NCBI RefSeq assembly: GCF_026151205.1 | Contig: NC_087072.1 | Span: forward strand, 21,046,103-21,110,102 | DNA from: Bolinopsis microptera | Lineage: Eukaryota; Ctenophora; Tentaculata; Lobata; Bolinopsidae | Direction of reading: 5' to 3' | DNA length: 64,000 nucleotides | Shown here: positions 30,990-43,974 of the stretch, in pieces | Layout: every line of letters starts with the position of its first letter | Position numbering within the stretch: the stretch's first letter is position 1 | Made by a program: the position numbers and the translations under genes | Notes under the pieces: generated by a model | The model's database searches: none | The model's input: only the letters and a program-made list of their open reading frames with translations | Told to the model about the DNA's origin: nothing

Positions 30990-33738
30990 GAGGGTAGATG
31001 GGGCTACTTGTTGGGAAGGCAGTGCACATTGCACACTAAGGTCATGGTCATCGGGAGACCTTGAACAATATAGAAACCTTCCTTAAATTATTGAATAAAA
31101 GTGAAAAACTGGAGATAGTAAAACCAAGTTTAATCCTCCCGGATCACTTCTACGAAAAATGAGGATGATAAAAAAGAAGCAGTAATGAAGATTGAAAGAG
31201 ACGGGAGGAAGGATTTTCACAATAGAAGATGGGAAGAGTCAGATGTCTACTGTAATCCCAGCAGCAGATCTCAGACTTAAATACGCAGATTACTAACTAA
31301 TTCCGCTGAATTAGAAACTTAGAATAATTTAGGACAATAGAATATTATAATTGCATTCGATGCCAAAATACGCTGAACCAACGTCGAAAATGAAACGGCT
31401 CTGAAGAAGAATAAACATTGACAGTCTACCACTTATTTCTATCTGACTGAGACGAAGTTTAATTCATTTTTGATTTGTAGACCATAGGTCTCAACAATCT
31501 GGTTCATATGAAGCAAGCTATTATAACTATAAATGAACGGCAGGAGAATAGGACGTGGAGAAGTAGCGCAATACTCCACTGATAAGGTTGGCACACAACA
31601 AAAGCGAGGCCACCAACAAGCTTCATTACACGGTGCTGACACACGTCTCTTACACTCACTGTCTACTGTCTAGGGTTCTGATTGTTAAATATATATATAA
31701 ACCTGCTGATGATCACCAATAATGGTGTGGTCGTGAGCTGAAAGCTAATTCCTAATCTAGTGATCAGTGTACAGCACACACACACCCACACACCCACACA
31801 CCCACACGCTCAGATAATTATATGGGACGAAGTGCAGTGGGTCAATTTGGCACGTGCACTGTATTTCACTGCAGGTATTTGCACGTGGACAATGTCTCAA
31901 TGTAAGCATTTGCAGATGCATTTTCATACAATAAAATGAGGTACCACCTGCGTGAAGATTGCTGAAGAAGTACCTGTTTTTACTTATAAGTATAAATACG
32001 CTAATACTTCTGTACAATTGGCCAACGCGTTTATTTTAAGAAGACGTGAGTTACTGAGTGGAGCGTATTTATATTTTATTCTTCGTTCAAGTTCGTTCAA
32101 AGGGGCTTATGATAAGAGATATTGGCTGAGATTACAGCGAAGTTTTGACCTTAAGTTTTTTAGGGAAAGATTAGACATGGCAGTTGTTTTTACTATGCCT
32201 TGTTTAGAACTTTTAAAAGGTATTTAACTAAAGGGAGGTTACCTCGTTTATCAGGTCCTCGTTAAAAGGTATTCACTAACTTTACTCGTTATAACCGAAA
32301 AAGAATACTGTCTGTCAGCTTTACAATTTACATCAATACTTTTAAGACTTTAAAAAGCTGAAGTAACTAAAAAATGCAAATTTACTAATCGATGATCCCA
32401 AAGTGTGCCATTTCAGTTAATTACACAAGAACCAATACAACAACAATTTGAAAACGAGTTCCGTATGCAATGCTGGATTGCGAAATGTGGGTGAGGTCTT
32501 ACTGTCTAAAGCAAATGACAACCATTTAAATCATAATAACAATTAGGGGGCTAAGCATCACGTCAGATACTTTACATGAATATTGAATACTCATCTTACT
32601 TACTTATCTCGTTACAAAATACTCTTCTAAAGGCTCCTCACTGAACTCTCCTTAACACCAACAATCTAATTGTAATGCTGATCCTCATAAAACGCACAGG
32701 TTACACTCTTCTTACACTCTGAACTGAGCCAGTCCAGGTCCCCTTTAGTGTGGACAAAGCAACAATAAGCCAACTCAAAGAAAAGAGCCGAGCCTCTGGT
32801 GTCAGGGTCCAGGGACAAATAGGGGATAGGAGCGAAAAGGAGCGGGTGATAATAAAGAGGCACTGCTTGGGCATTCACCATTTTAGAAATACTCGGCCCT
32901 GGAAACAACTCCACGTGTCCGTCATGTGACCAACAAGAAGAAACTTCCAGACAGCAGATGCAGATGCAATTTCCAGACCCAATCAGAAGATGACATGGAG
33001 TTGTTGAAAGGAAAAATACCGGCCCAGAAACATGCCAACCAGAGAGGACCCTATCGTTTGTAGAGGTCTCTTCTTCGACGCTGGTACATCCGACTCAGAG
33101 TCTCCGAGCCGTCTTTCTTAACAACAGCAGCTTGGTTGACTAAACACCTAGTCTTTAATGTGCACTGTGCAGAATAGAATAAACCCTATTGCACGTCACA
33201 AGATTGTAAGATTGGCTCGCCGGGGAGGGTTCACACTAAATCCAGGGTCAATCAGGTAGGGTATCATTCAATACTTCAATAGTGTAGTCATTGGTCCGTA
33301 GGTGCTTACTCTGCTATGCATGAGCATTTTGTGAGTTATGCAGTTTATCTTGCAAAACTGTCTCTCAAAAAGTCGTTACCATGCAGGCTTCTAACGTGGC
33401 CGCCTCCCGCGTAGCGCGGGACGATTGTTCCAATGATGGCAAAACAAGACAAGAGTAGAATTAGGGTACGTGAAGTTAGCAACAGGAAAAACGAATGGCA
33501 CCTCCCCCGCGATTGTTAACCACCATTTAGTAGTTGTAGCCTAGCGGGCACTGTTTGTAACTAGTTGTCATTGTGATTAGAGCAGGGGGGAGAATAGCAA
33601 CACTGCGCTTACAGAGTCGCCCAATGACAGACATTGTTACCGAAGAATGGAGCAAAATCACAAATTACACAAACACGCACATAATCTCTAAGCTGCTTCT
33701 GTTGTGTGATTATATAACAGGTCACTAAAGTTATTTAG
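30990..33738 (-). other. Region between first exons D and E
   Basis: No ferlin exon found. It holds a short CA/CCACA microsatellite at 31776-31808 and the orphan ORF at 32664-32881. Otherwise nothing recognised. Confidence 0.5.
32664..32881 (-). CDS. Orphan small ORF, function unknown
   Basis: ATG at about 32881 in a good context (AAAATGG) starts MVNAQAVPLYYHPLLFAPIP. The frame continues YLSLDPDTRGSALFFELAYC and ends FYEDQHYN before TAG, about 71 residues. Base composition resembles the real exons. I tested it as a sixth C2A first exon: its best donor (gtaagaag) is phase 1 but creates a stop at the 29738 junction, and the residues do not look like C2. It could be an unrelated small gene, a lineage-specific exon or chance. 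Confidence 0.25.
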
Positions 33739-34090
33739 GAGGAGGAGGAGGAAGAGGAGGAGGAGGAGGAGGAGGAGGAGGAGGAGGAGGAGGAGGAGGA
33801 GGAGGAGGAGGAAGAGGGAGGAGGAGGAGAAGAGGGGAGGAGGGGGAGAAGAAGGGGGAGGAAGAGGGAGGAGGAGGAGGAGGAGGAAGAGAAAGAGGGA
33901 GGAGGAGGAAGAGAAAGAGGGAGGAGGAGGAGGAGGAGGAGGAGGAGGAGGAGGAGGAGGAGGAGGAGGAGGAGGAGGAGGAGGAGGAGGAGGAGGAGGA
34001 GGAGGAGGAGGAGGAGGAGGAGGAGGAGGAGGAGGAGGAGGAGGAGGAGGAGGAGGAGGAGGAGGAGGAGGAGGAGGAGGAGGAGGAGGA
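33739..34090. repeat. (GGA)n microsatellite, about 350 bp
   Basis: Almost pure gag/gga tract, with a more degenerate first third containing gaa and ggg interruptions and a pure second half. The long Ser-, Leu- and Pro-repeat ORFs across it are translations of the tract. Confidence 0.97.
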
Positions 34091-35315
34091 CTGAGGAGGG
34101 GTGTGCACTGTACCTCACTTTAGTAGCAAACACGCTACTAATCACGAGCGATAAGATTGGGGTGCAGCTGAGACACACTATCATCTGATAAGGTGTAGCA
34201 ATAGTAGGTGCTAATACTGATCATAACTTCACTACTCTCACTACACATGCTTGGAATGCCATCACAATTATTATTATAGATGCAATGTTTCGAATCAGCT
34301 CCACATTGGAATGGTATTCCTATCATCTTATCGGAATCTAATCCACGTGGGTATTATAATTCCTGGCGGAAGGGACACCTTCTCGATGTCAGCTTCATTT
34401 CAGTACTGTCTTAGGAGAGCTTCTCAGCGAGCAGGATGGTTGGTCGGTGGAAATTAAACATATCATAGGAAACTCAGACCATCATAGATCTCATTAATAT
34501 AATATACAACCTGTTTACTTGTACAGGTTGAGATGGGACTAACAAATCAATCGGATGTAAGAAAAACTGTGACGTGTATTTTAAATAGGGCAGGGTATTT
34601 TAAAAGGGTGTGGCGCATGAGTAAGAGCAAATAATCAAACACGTACTTTGGGACTGATTCCGCTCTGTTGCGTTCTCTGAACTGATTTAAAACCATTAAA
34701 TAATTAACGAATTAACTAATTAGATGATTAGACCCTACTCGGGGGCTGATCTCAATATAATTAACAACAGTAGTAGGTGCTACCATCTACATACTGCACC
34801 TAGGCCTAGGGTAATATTTATTGTACTCCTCTTAATCTTCGTAGACTTACTGACTTTAAAACATTCTCGGCAAACAAGAGATAAAAGGAATTTTAGAGGT
34901 GGTCAGTATCATACAAATATTCTAAAACCTATAGTCAATAGTATAATTAACAATTTCAACCTTAGAACGTTGTGAATATGACCGATCTGGTAAAGTTTGC
35001 TTACACGTTCTGTCTAACCCAAAAACTAACGACTGAACGTCTAGTTCTGCCTGAACTAACGTATGATGATGGGGCCAGAGTAAGAGTCGAGAGCACATGA
35101 GTTCTAGCATGGATGTTACTGGTTTCCCCAATCATATAGTACTGTAAAATTCTGGTTACGTGTGCCTGCCCTAACTAGTCCGAATATTTACCCGGCCTGA
35201 ACAATTTTCTGTATAATTTTTGGAATTACAACTCCTTTGAACCACTATACTACCACTATACCACTACCTGCAACTTCATTTTGAATTTAAATGACTGGAG
35301 AATTGTAAAACTAAC
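34091..35315 (-). other. Region downstream of first exon D
   Basis: 1.2 kb with no recognised gene or repeat; short ORFs only. Confidence 0.5.
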
Positions 35316-35535
35316 CGTCAAGTTGAATAACGACGAAAGGGTCGGGCAGTCCGAATGTTTTAAGGATAGCCTCGCCAGGACCCATACAAGTAGCATTCCT
35401 CACATGAACTATCACATAATTCAGATCTTCTGGCATATTCTTCACAACCACCTCCTTCTCCTGGAACCCTTTATCCTCCACTTGGGCGCTGGACGGGTGA
35501 TCATGTGGCCCTGCACTTGACCTTCTGTCGCTCAT
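35316..35535 (-). CDS. Alternative first exon D (C2A first half, variant D)
   Basis: From ATG 35535 (A at -3), with an in-frame TAA 27 bases upstream and no AG between: MSDRRSSAGPHDHPSSAQVE, then DKGFQEKEVVVKNMPEDLNY and VIVHVRNATCMGPGEAILKT, ending FGLPDPFVVIQLD plus one base. Donor gttag, phase 1; joined to 29738 it gives QLD-G-IKRTTRV. LNYVIVHVRNAT and DPFVVIQLDG are C2 strands. In loop 1 the first ligand position is Lys and the second Asp (PDPF), so calcium binding should be weakened. Confidence 0.8.
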
Positions 35536-35990
35536 AATCCGAACAAAACAACAACGATATTAAGAAAGTTAGGGGCTGGGGCACGCTATTTTGGGGCTAG
35601 GTTACAGTTACAGTTGCTTCATTTCCGAGTTGATAGCGGATTGTCCCACTTTATACAAGCTACCTAGCTCAGGAGTGGTTAGCCCAGTATGGAAACCACA
35701 TATATTACTTCTCCAGGAAGAGGTTAATCACCTATTAGTGACCACTAAAACTTTCTGGTGATCGGCTTAAAAATTACACGACATGGTAATTTTTAACAGA
35801 TAGCATTTATTAATTCAGTACAACAATAATTGCTCGCTGATTCATGATCACGTGACAGCAATTTATCAGTAGATCTTGGAGTTTTACTGATGATAACCTT
35901 TATAAGAGCATCTTAGGTCCAATTACTCACTTACCAGATTACAATGAACAGTTACAATCAGTTGGATCAGAAGGTTAACACCACACTTAC
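35536..35990 (-). other. Interval between first exons D and C
   Basis: 455 bp containing no recognised element. If both flanking exons are first exons, this must contain the exon D promoter, and it starts at exon C's donor. Confidence 0.45.
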
Positions 35991-36198
35991 GTTCGTGTGA
36001 GATCCCAGAGAGCTGGATGAAGATAGTGCCTCCACACCGGTAAGCTCCACTTCTCCACAGCTCCGAGTTAGGATCTAAGTGCCAGTTTATAACTGTGACA
36101 TTAAGTCTGCCGTGATTAAGTCTGCCGTGTATCCCGGAGGCGTGTCGTCTCCGTCCAGCAGGACGGCTTACTCCTAACTTCTGCACGAACCTATCCAT
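35991..36198 (-). CDS. Alternative first exon C (C2A first half, variant C)
   Basis: From ATG 36198 (A at -3, G at +4; in-frame TAG 30 bases upstream and no AG between): MDRFVQKLGVSRPAGRRRHA, SGIHGRLNHGRLNVTVINWH, then LDPNSELWRSGAYRCGGTIF and IQLSGISHE plus one base. Donor gtaagt, phase 1; joined to 29738 it gives SHE-R-IKRTTRV. RLNVTVINWHL and GTIFIQLSG fit C2 strands 1 and 3, but both loop-1 aspartates are replaced (Trp and Arg) and strand 3 is four residues longer than in the other variants. A 15-bp tandem duplication encodes HGRLN twice. A gtgcag acceptor inside the exon is a less likely alternative. Confidence 0.68.
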
Positions 36199-36469
36199 TA
36201 TATCAGGACATGGGACAATTGTAAACTAAATTTCGAGTAGAAAGTAAGGACACTGCATACATTGTGCATTCTGCACGGGTATGCTGGAAACTTCTGAGAT
36301 ATCTTGTTACGGCTCGGTACCGGAGCAATGCTGATGGTGAGTAGCTTGGAATGGGTACAGAACGAGGGGCAAAGTCTTAGTTCCTGTATCCTGCCCATTG
36401 TACATCCGAAGTAATATAAGTCGATATCCTATCTAGAACTATCCTAGAACAAAGCTCACTTATAGGAGA

Positions 36470-36847
36470 AGCTCTGCCGTTTTCTGACAAAAATTTTAAG
36501 TAATATTTTTGAAATTTTTGATTTTTTGTCTAAAATTTGACCAATGGTTTCAACGGGTCATTTTCATCAGAAGATGGAATTTCTGCCGATGTGGCTGTAC
36601 TACTACTTAAGCACTTTTCTATCAAATTCAAATTCAAATTTGTAATTTTTAGGCACTTTCCCAGAAATTAGGATGAAACCTTTTCATAAGTCTCAAAAGT
36701 CAACAAAACACCTTTACTTAGAAACATAGTGGGTGCAGTTTAAATTTGACACCAGCTAGTCCAGAGCAGAATTGAAATCTTTAAAGTCAATTTGCACAAA
36801 GTGACCCTTAGTGTACTTAAGCACTTTTGTCAGAAAACGGCAGAGCT
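36470..36847. mobile_element. MITE with 23-bp terminal inverted repeats
   Basis: Left end agctctgccgttttctgaca and right end tgtcagaaaacggcagagct are perfect complements. The interior is AT-rich and non-coding. A candidate 3-bp target duplication (aga) flanks it. Superfamily not determined. Confidence 0.85.
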
Positions 36848-36848
36848 A

Positions 36849-39800
36849 GAGTTTTGAGTATCGGGTAGGATATATCAAAGAAAGCTAGACTCCACCAATT
36901 CCAAGCAATATCTAGGTGGATTGACGCATGGATCCAACACTGAAGATTTGACTTTGAAGATCCAACTTCAATGAACCCTCTATTTTTGACCTTGATATGT
37001 CTGGGAATCTGACTCTAGAAGTTGATCCTGGTCACTTAACTTGAAACAGTTTATAACCAACTCCGTGTAAAAGTGTTAAAGTGTAAAAGTTTGTCCAAAA
37101 CTTCTCTTCAAAACCAGAACAGATGACTGAGTATTGTTTAGAGATCTGAATTTTAATTTCAATACATCTTAAATAGTGGTAAAATTTAACTTGAGTTGTA
37201 ATATAATGATTGGTGCCTCTTAAAAATACGTTATGAGTACATGATTTAGAATCTAATGGCTGAATAGTTAGTTAGTGGAATGTAATACGTGAAATTGGAA
37301 GCAGAGAAATTTTGCAACAACAATCACTCTCTCTCTCTCAACAATCACATCTGAGTACTTGCTTCTTTGTTAGGACTGTGCTAACAAGCTTACTTCCTTC
37401 AGGCATAAAATGTATTCAACAACACAAAAAACTGTCGCTAATGTGGCTTCTCAAGCTTTCTTGCGAACGTTTATTTATTAGATTGTATAAGTTTAGCAAC
37501 TGGTGCAATGATTGCTGCCACCAACGTAGACTTCTAATGCGGAATCAACAGACCGAGTCACCATGGTAACGTGGTAGACGTATTACTATTAGTCTTTCCC
37601 CAGATTCCTCAGACACTTAAACAGACAAAGTAAACGCTTTCAAAGAAGTATTTTCAAATTAGATCGCAAGTGTATAATAAAGCCTTGCGGACGAGGAATA
37701 TACCATTCCCCCCATATTCAACAACAAATAAAGCATTGAAAAGCAATCACGAGCAGTCACATGTACCCTCTCATCAATAAGAGCAGTAAAAGTTCAATCT
37801 CACTGCCCGGAAGTTGCTCGCAATTAAGAGCTCACAAGAGGGGAAGCTCCCATTTATGGGGGCCAACAACAAGTATAATACTGCTCTCTCTCTCTCCCCA
37901 CTCTTTCTCCCCTCTCAGTCTCTCCCCTCTAACAATTCCTTCACCTATTGGTATCTTAATTATTAACCACCGGCAACTCTTCATTATCTTAGTAGATCTT
38001 TATGTATTCGCTATTCATAAGCATTGAAAGGAGAGCCATTTACACTACATTTATATCGATTTTAGAAAGATTAGCAAACATGGTTTAAACTCTGCGAACC
38101 CTACCAAGGTAGGTAGCAGGGTGCTAATGTGTTGCCAAGTGCCATCTTGCCAGGAAATTAACCTTAAAATTATTTAAGACTGGTGAAGGAAGCGACCTTG
38201 CCAATTTGGAGCTAGGTGATTTTCTGAACACTATCGACCTTCCAGGAGAACGTATAAATTGTGACGATATATAATGATGAAAAGGCTATCTCCAAGACGA
38301 AGATGCTTCAAAGAATTGATTTTGGGAAAACAGCAAGTAAAACTAGGAAATTGCTCCTGTTACATAGGTCACTGAGTGAAGATGTGAGGTGGCCTCTCAA
38401 TGAAAGATGTTTGAATTCTGAAACAAAGTCGCCTCCTCACAACTCACAATGCACTAGACAACCACATAGCGACCTCACTTCCTCATTATCTTTACTTTGT
38501 TCTAGTAAGTAAAAAGATCCAGTTAGACCAACTTAATTCCTCTTAGTTAATGACGGCCGGCTAAAGGATCTGAAGATTAATGTCACTGGATGCAAGGTGT
38601 GGTCGCAAATAAACCACATTTCTTTTAAAAGAGAGCTTTCTGACATGTCAGAACATGGAATGATGGAATTGCCAGATTATTCATTTCTCTGGAAATGGAA
38701 GAGATTTGTAAGTTTACTGCTGACCCTCTTGGTAAAATAAACATGGTAGTCTGTATAAATCTGGAATAGCAGTGGAAACAACGGGTTAACAACTAAGAGT
38801 TTCATGCCAAAGCAATTGTCAGTGTTTAAGAACTGCTAAAACTACTAAAACTAAAAATTGAAGATATTCTTAGAATATTCCTAAAAGTTCTAGAATGGGC
38901 ATTTCTTCATAAATATGGAATTATATAGTACTGAATATTGCCTTGCAACATATAATGCTTTGTTCCTGTATGTTTACGGGGAAAAATGCCAAGGCAATCT
39001 TATTTGAAGATGATCCAGCCTGCTTAGGAAAGCAACTTGACAGTTGACATACATGTCAGCGATGTGGGCCCATTGCTGTCTTGAGCTTCACTAGAGGAGT
39101 TATAAGCAGACAACTCTCTGTTTGAATTGACGAATCTTAGAGAAAACCGTCCGAATTGGGGCCTTTAGGTGCATATTCAGGGGCTGGTAAAACAATGGTA
39201 TATAAAGGTGTCGGGCGTCTGCGAGAAAACAGATAGATCATGATACCAAATTACGGGAGACAAGGTTAGCCATGTTTGAAATTCTAGTTAAGATTGAAGA
39301 GCAGCCAACAACTACTCCTCAACCTGTAATAATATTAGTTATGACATGGGCAGCAGTATGTTTATTGGTTCATAACAATTCCATCCTAGGTTCTAATTAG
39401 TGATTTGATAAAAAAAGGTCAACATGACAAGAACAGTAGCTGAAGCCTGAATTACGAAAAGTAAATGTCAGCAACGTCAGCACAAGATAGATCACTATCA
39501 GGAAGTAGTGATAAAAACTTAATAAACCAAAATTTAGTCTTATATTTCCACTATACCACCGGTCTAACGTTGTATTGTCTAATAGCGAATACAACCGCTG
39601 GGGTGATATCCTTGATTGGTCCAAAATAACTCTGGCTTAATGTGAGCCACAATCACATACCAAGTTCAGCACAAAATATAGAAGAAAAAACAAAAAACAC
39701 ACGCAAAAGTGAGATCTGTGATACTTCTAGCACCCTTTCGCAGATCCCAGCAGGTGGTTGAGAAATAACGAAGACTAATGAATAAGATTTGCGGTAGTGT

Positions 39801-40675
39801 CCTTGCTTTAATCGCAATTAGCAGCTCCAAAATGCAGCTAAACACTGGACATGGGGGAGAGATCTGTCTATAGTGGGGATAATCAGGGGTAGGCTGAGAT
39901 AATGTAACCTAACAGGATCCGGAGTAGACATTTTTAATTAAACGATAAAGATCGAGGAAATGGAGCTGCTTTAACCAAGGATTAATAACAAACCTAATCT
40001 AGATTCATGCGATATATTTCAACATCCTGACCTTTAATTGGTACCTAAGGGTCAATATCATGGCCTAGGTTAAGTAAACCAAAGATTTTCAACTCACATA
40101 CGGGCTAACCATTTAGAAACCTCTGCAATGCCTAGATTTATGGATGCATGAGGATTTGAAAGTTTATGACAGAAAAAGAAGAATGATCGTAAAACGCGAT
40201 AAAAACATCAACGAAGTGTAATTAATACCTTCACTTCAAAAGTGATTTTAGGAGCTGTAATTGAGGAGCTGCATTTTCGGAGCTTCAAATATTATATTTT
40301 CCTTTTTCCCGTGAGAGGGAAAAATTGACTGGTAGTGCTTTCTTTGGTATCAGGTGTGCCAGAAAACTTTGAGAAGTGGCTCAAGGTAAGTACCTATTAC
40401 ACGAAATAGGGAGAGAAGACTGGAAGTGAAAGTATAAACACCAAAAAGACACCTTATTACCAGACATAGCACATTCCAAGGCAGCGTCTACAAATCAGAA
40501 ATATTTTCCATTGGCGAGACTCCCGTCTAGTAGCTGGGTTACGACCAGGATTATTAGAGTAAAATAAAAGCCGAGATTATTCCGCAATTAACTTGGCTAA
40601 GGTTCCACAAGACAAATCAAACGGTACAACAGGAAGCACTGATTTTAAGCTAGAGTGAAGTTACCTGGCTCTCAC
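36849..40675 (-). other. Region between first exons B and C
   Basis: 3.8 kb without recognised genes. Small CT runs at 37316-37332 and 37886-37925. Several short plus-strand ORFs (37312-37569, 37761-38027, 38261-38512) show no domain signals. Confidence 0.5.
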
Positions 40676-40928
40676 CTGAATACTCCACCTCCACGAAGCG
40701 ATGTGCGGGACCGGAAACAAGCGGAAGTGACACTGCCTTCCTCACCCTCACTGAAATTTGCCCAGGACGGCCACTAGGATTGAACTGCTGAAGATCAGGT
40801 TCCTGTGTTGGTGCTAGTGGGTTCCTCCTCTCCTTCTCCCTTTCTTCCGTCTTCCTGTCCTTCTTGGAGCTCATCTCCATTGCTGCATCCTCCGAGTTGG
40901 CGGACAGGAACCTAGACGCTATCGTCAT
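40676..40928 (-). CDS. Alternative first exon B (C2A first half, variant B)
   Basis: From ATG 40928: MTIASRFLSANSEDAAMEMS, then the charged stretch SKKDRKTEEREKERRNPLAP, then PSGRPGQISVRVRKAVSLPL and VSGPAHRFVEVEYS plus one base. Donor gtgaga, phase 1; joined to 29738 it gives EYS-G-IKRTTRV. GQISVRVRKAVSL and HRFVEVEYSG match C2 strands 1-3. Both loop-1 aspartates are lost (Leu and His), so this variant probably lacks classical calcium binding at loop 1. The N-terminal Lys/Arg/Glu-rich segment is likely helical. A start at the Met at residue 18 or 20 is also possible. Confidence 0.78.
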
Positions 40929-41460
40929 GTGACGAGAACTCAGCAACACAAACCGGCAGAACTATGGTACGATTTGAAACAATCACCCTGCACCAGGTCC
41001 TTATATCAATATTTTTCCAATCAAAGCTAGCAGGGTAGTAACAGATGTCAAGACCTGACGTGCATTGGGCGGCCGATTGTTGGTTGCCAGCTCATTGGTC
41101 AGCTCCTGAGCACCTGACCCGACCACGTGCGTACTGTTATTATATTATACCTTCGTAATCGCTATTCACCAAAGCCACTACTTTATATATTTTGCTCTCA
41201 TAATCAACTGATAAACAGGTCCCTTATTGGTGCGGGCTATTTCGCCTAATCTTGGCAATAGTTCCACCCTTTTCTCCGTACACAGCGCGGAGATGACTCA
41301 CCATTAACAGGACCTAATGTGTGGTAGCTAGCAGTAATCACGTGACTCTGGTGGACAGGTGTGCGAGTATGTCAACTGTGAGGATGTTAAGCTACCCCGT
41401 TGCTTGTTTATCAGAGAGCTATCTGTCGATTAGAGCTAGCTGAGTAGCTGACACGCCCTT
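40929..41460 (-). promoter_or_regulatory. Candidate promoter region of first exon B
   Basis: GC-richer than its surroundings, with CACGTG-type sites (ccacgtgcg near 41122, atcacgtgactc near 41338) and no repeats. The role is inferred only from its position upstream of exon B; no TATA box or initiator is convincing. Confidence 0.25.
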
Positions 41461-43974
41461 CAACAAGTACACTAATCCAATAATTATTCTGCTCCTTCAT
41501 CAACACATCTGCTCCTTCATCAACACAACCATTCGTCCCCAAGATCAGTGGCCCGGTATCATTTATAATCAGTTGCCAGGCCAGACGGGGAGTGATTAAT
41601 AATCAGGCCTATTTCCAATCCTGGCTGTACAATCGGTAATCTCATTCAGAGAACAATAGGGTCAGAGTAGCAGTATTGTCAGAGTCGTCCCGAGCTCATC
41701 AAACTGAGGAGGCAGTACACGGTGCGGTGTGGGAGAAAATTACTAAATCTTCTCCGTGACATGGTGAAAAGTGTGCCGTTGGACGAAGGAGTTACTGTAA
41801 CAGCTGTAACATTAAAGGGCTGGGTTTTGGTTACAGCGCTGTTAGGTGAAATTAACGGAGGGATCGCTTTGACAGTGGTTCAGCAAGAATTTGGAAACGA
41901 TATTTTATTCTAATAGTAATCCATTAATTAAATAAACTGTGGATTAATCCTCAGCTTCATTCAAAATGAGGTTATGGAACATGAATTGGAAGATTAAAAA
42001 AGTTACTAGGTAAAAATGCAAAGGACTGATGACTATTGACATCTCTAATGACCAAGTGACCGGTCTCATAGATAACAAGGGTATCTATAGATATAAATAT
42101 ATAATGAGGATGGGTTTTAAACCGTTTTTTGCCTTTACTTTAGGTAGAACGTGAAGGAAATGTCAAAATATCGCCGGATGATGAATATCCATGTAAGCAA
42201 GACATGATAATAAGCGAATAAAGTTACTAATGATCATGACAAAGCCCTTATATATTGCTTTCTATCATCAGCTAGGGAAGTGGAAAATACGTTATTCGAC
42301 ATGACGTGCTCATGTTCACAAATCAATCAGGATTGGCAAACAAACATCAGGATATCACGAGAAAAAACAAGAATAGTTCATGATCTCGCTATGTCTACCA
42401 CTTAAAAGCGATTAACGTTGTAGCTCTACAAGGTCTGTCCAAGAAAGTGTTACACCAGAAAATTGGTAAGAGCAAACACTTACAACTACAAGTGTTATAG
42501 GCAGTATGACATCAAGAAAGCAATACAATCATAGCAACGTGTTTACAGACGTTAAGTATTTGAAGTAAACTTTTCCATCAAAACAAGGCAGGGGTATTTT
42601 ACATCAGAACAACTTGATCCATAAAGTACTTCTACTGTTAACACTTAAACGTACTTTTAATGTTTTAGTCACACACTAAAGCTCTGAGATTAAACTAGGG
42701 AAAAGAAAGCAATACAATCATAGCAACGTGTTTACAGACGTTAAGTATTTGAAGTAAACTTTTCCATCAAAACAAGGCAGGGGTATTTTACATCAGAACA
42801 ACTTGATCCATAAAGTACCTCTACTGTTAACACTTAAACGTACTTTTAATGTTTTAGTCACACACTAAAGCTCTGAGATTAAACTAGGGAAAAGATGAAA
42901 GAAACATGTTTAAAATGAGCATGAAAGTAACATGTAAAAAGGCTGGATTTTGAGAGGAACCTTTCGAAATTGTTGGAACTCAGTTTCTAATTTCCTACCT
43001 TCCTAATAATAACGAAAGGTTGTCGCTATTTGACCTTTTATAACAGTCAAGAAATAGCGACAGACCACTGATGGGTTTGGTAGTTTCAGTTTACAATTAT
43101 ATTGAAAACAAGCCTGGCTCTCAGTGGTAAAAGTGATAAACATACTCGCATAATGTTGCGCAAAACTTAATAGTAAACTGTTCTGAAGAACAACCAACTG
43201 ACCTGATGGTTCATTGGAAAGCTATAAAGGGAGCAGTTTTTCATATTAATCTCCCATCCGAGATTAATAACAACACGAGGAGGCCGAGGGTAAGGCGAGT
43301 TATATAATATGAATTGGAATAATCATAGAATAACTGACGGATAAGGGCCAATGAAGGTCGGAGCCGTCAGTACCACGGGACCTAATTGGGCAAAGTGTCC
43401 GCTAATGTAACTAATACATCCTGGAGGAGCGAGCTGTTACACCAGCAAACAAGGAGCGTGCTGTTACACCAGCAAAAAAAACTGCAAAAAGTAACAGAAA
43501 CAATAGCCCTGATACTTGTCCGAGATTCTGGAAACTGCAAGGTAACAGAAATAAAAGATACTTCTCCGAGATTCCGGAGCCTTGGTATCACCCTTGCAGT
43601 TAACATATTGAATTAGTCACATTTCTGCTCATATAATAGTATAATGCAACGGATGAGACACACAAGAATCGAAGATAGGTTATTTTAATATAAAATAATG
43701 ACGTGATATCTAAAGAACAATATCTCAAAAGTTGTAAAATTGAAAGTTGTCAAATTGAAAGTTTTGTCAAATTAAAAGTTGTCAAATGAAGCTCTAATAT
43801 TATAAAATCCTACTCAATGCCTGTTGCAATTTTAAATACCTGAAATCCAGCTGAAGGGAGTGATAATCAGTGATCACCAACTTCATCTGACAACACTTTG
43901 AGTATAATCGAGAGAATTTGTTACTCTCTCACGAGTAAATGAGATACGGCTAATTAAACTAATTTGTCACTGAC
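41461..43974 (-). other. Region between first exons A and B
   Basis: No host exon recognised. Contains the 189-bp tandem duplication at 42516-42893 and short repeated tcaaattgaaagttg units at 43730-43790. The ORF at 41722-41913 lacks domain features. Confidence 0.5.
42516..42893. repeat. 189-bp tandem duplication
   Basis: Two adjacent copies beginning gaaagcaatacaatcatagc (42516 and 42705). They are nearly identical; I saw one clear difference (acttctactg versus acctctactg). That suggests a recent event. Confidence 0.95.

Noticed and set aside
33731-34184. Ser-, Leu- and Pro-rich ORFs of 125-149 residues
   Set aside because: They are frames of the GGA/TCC microsatellite.
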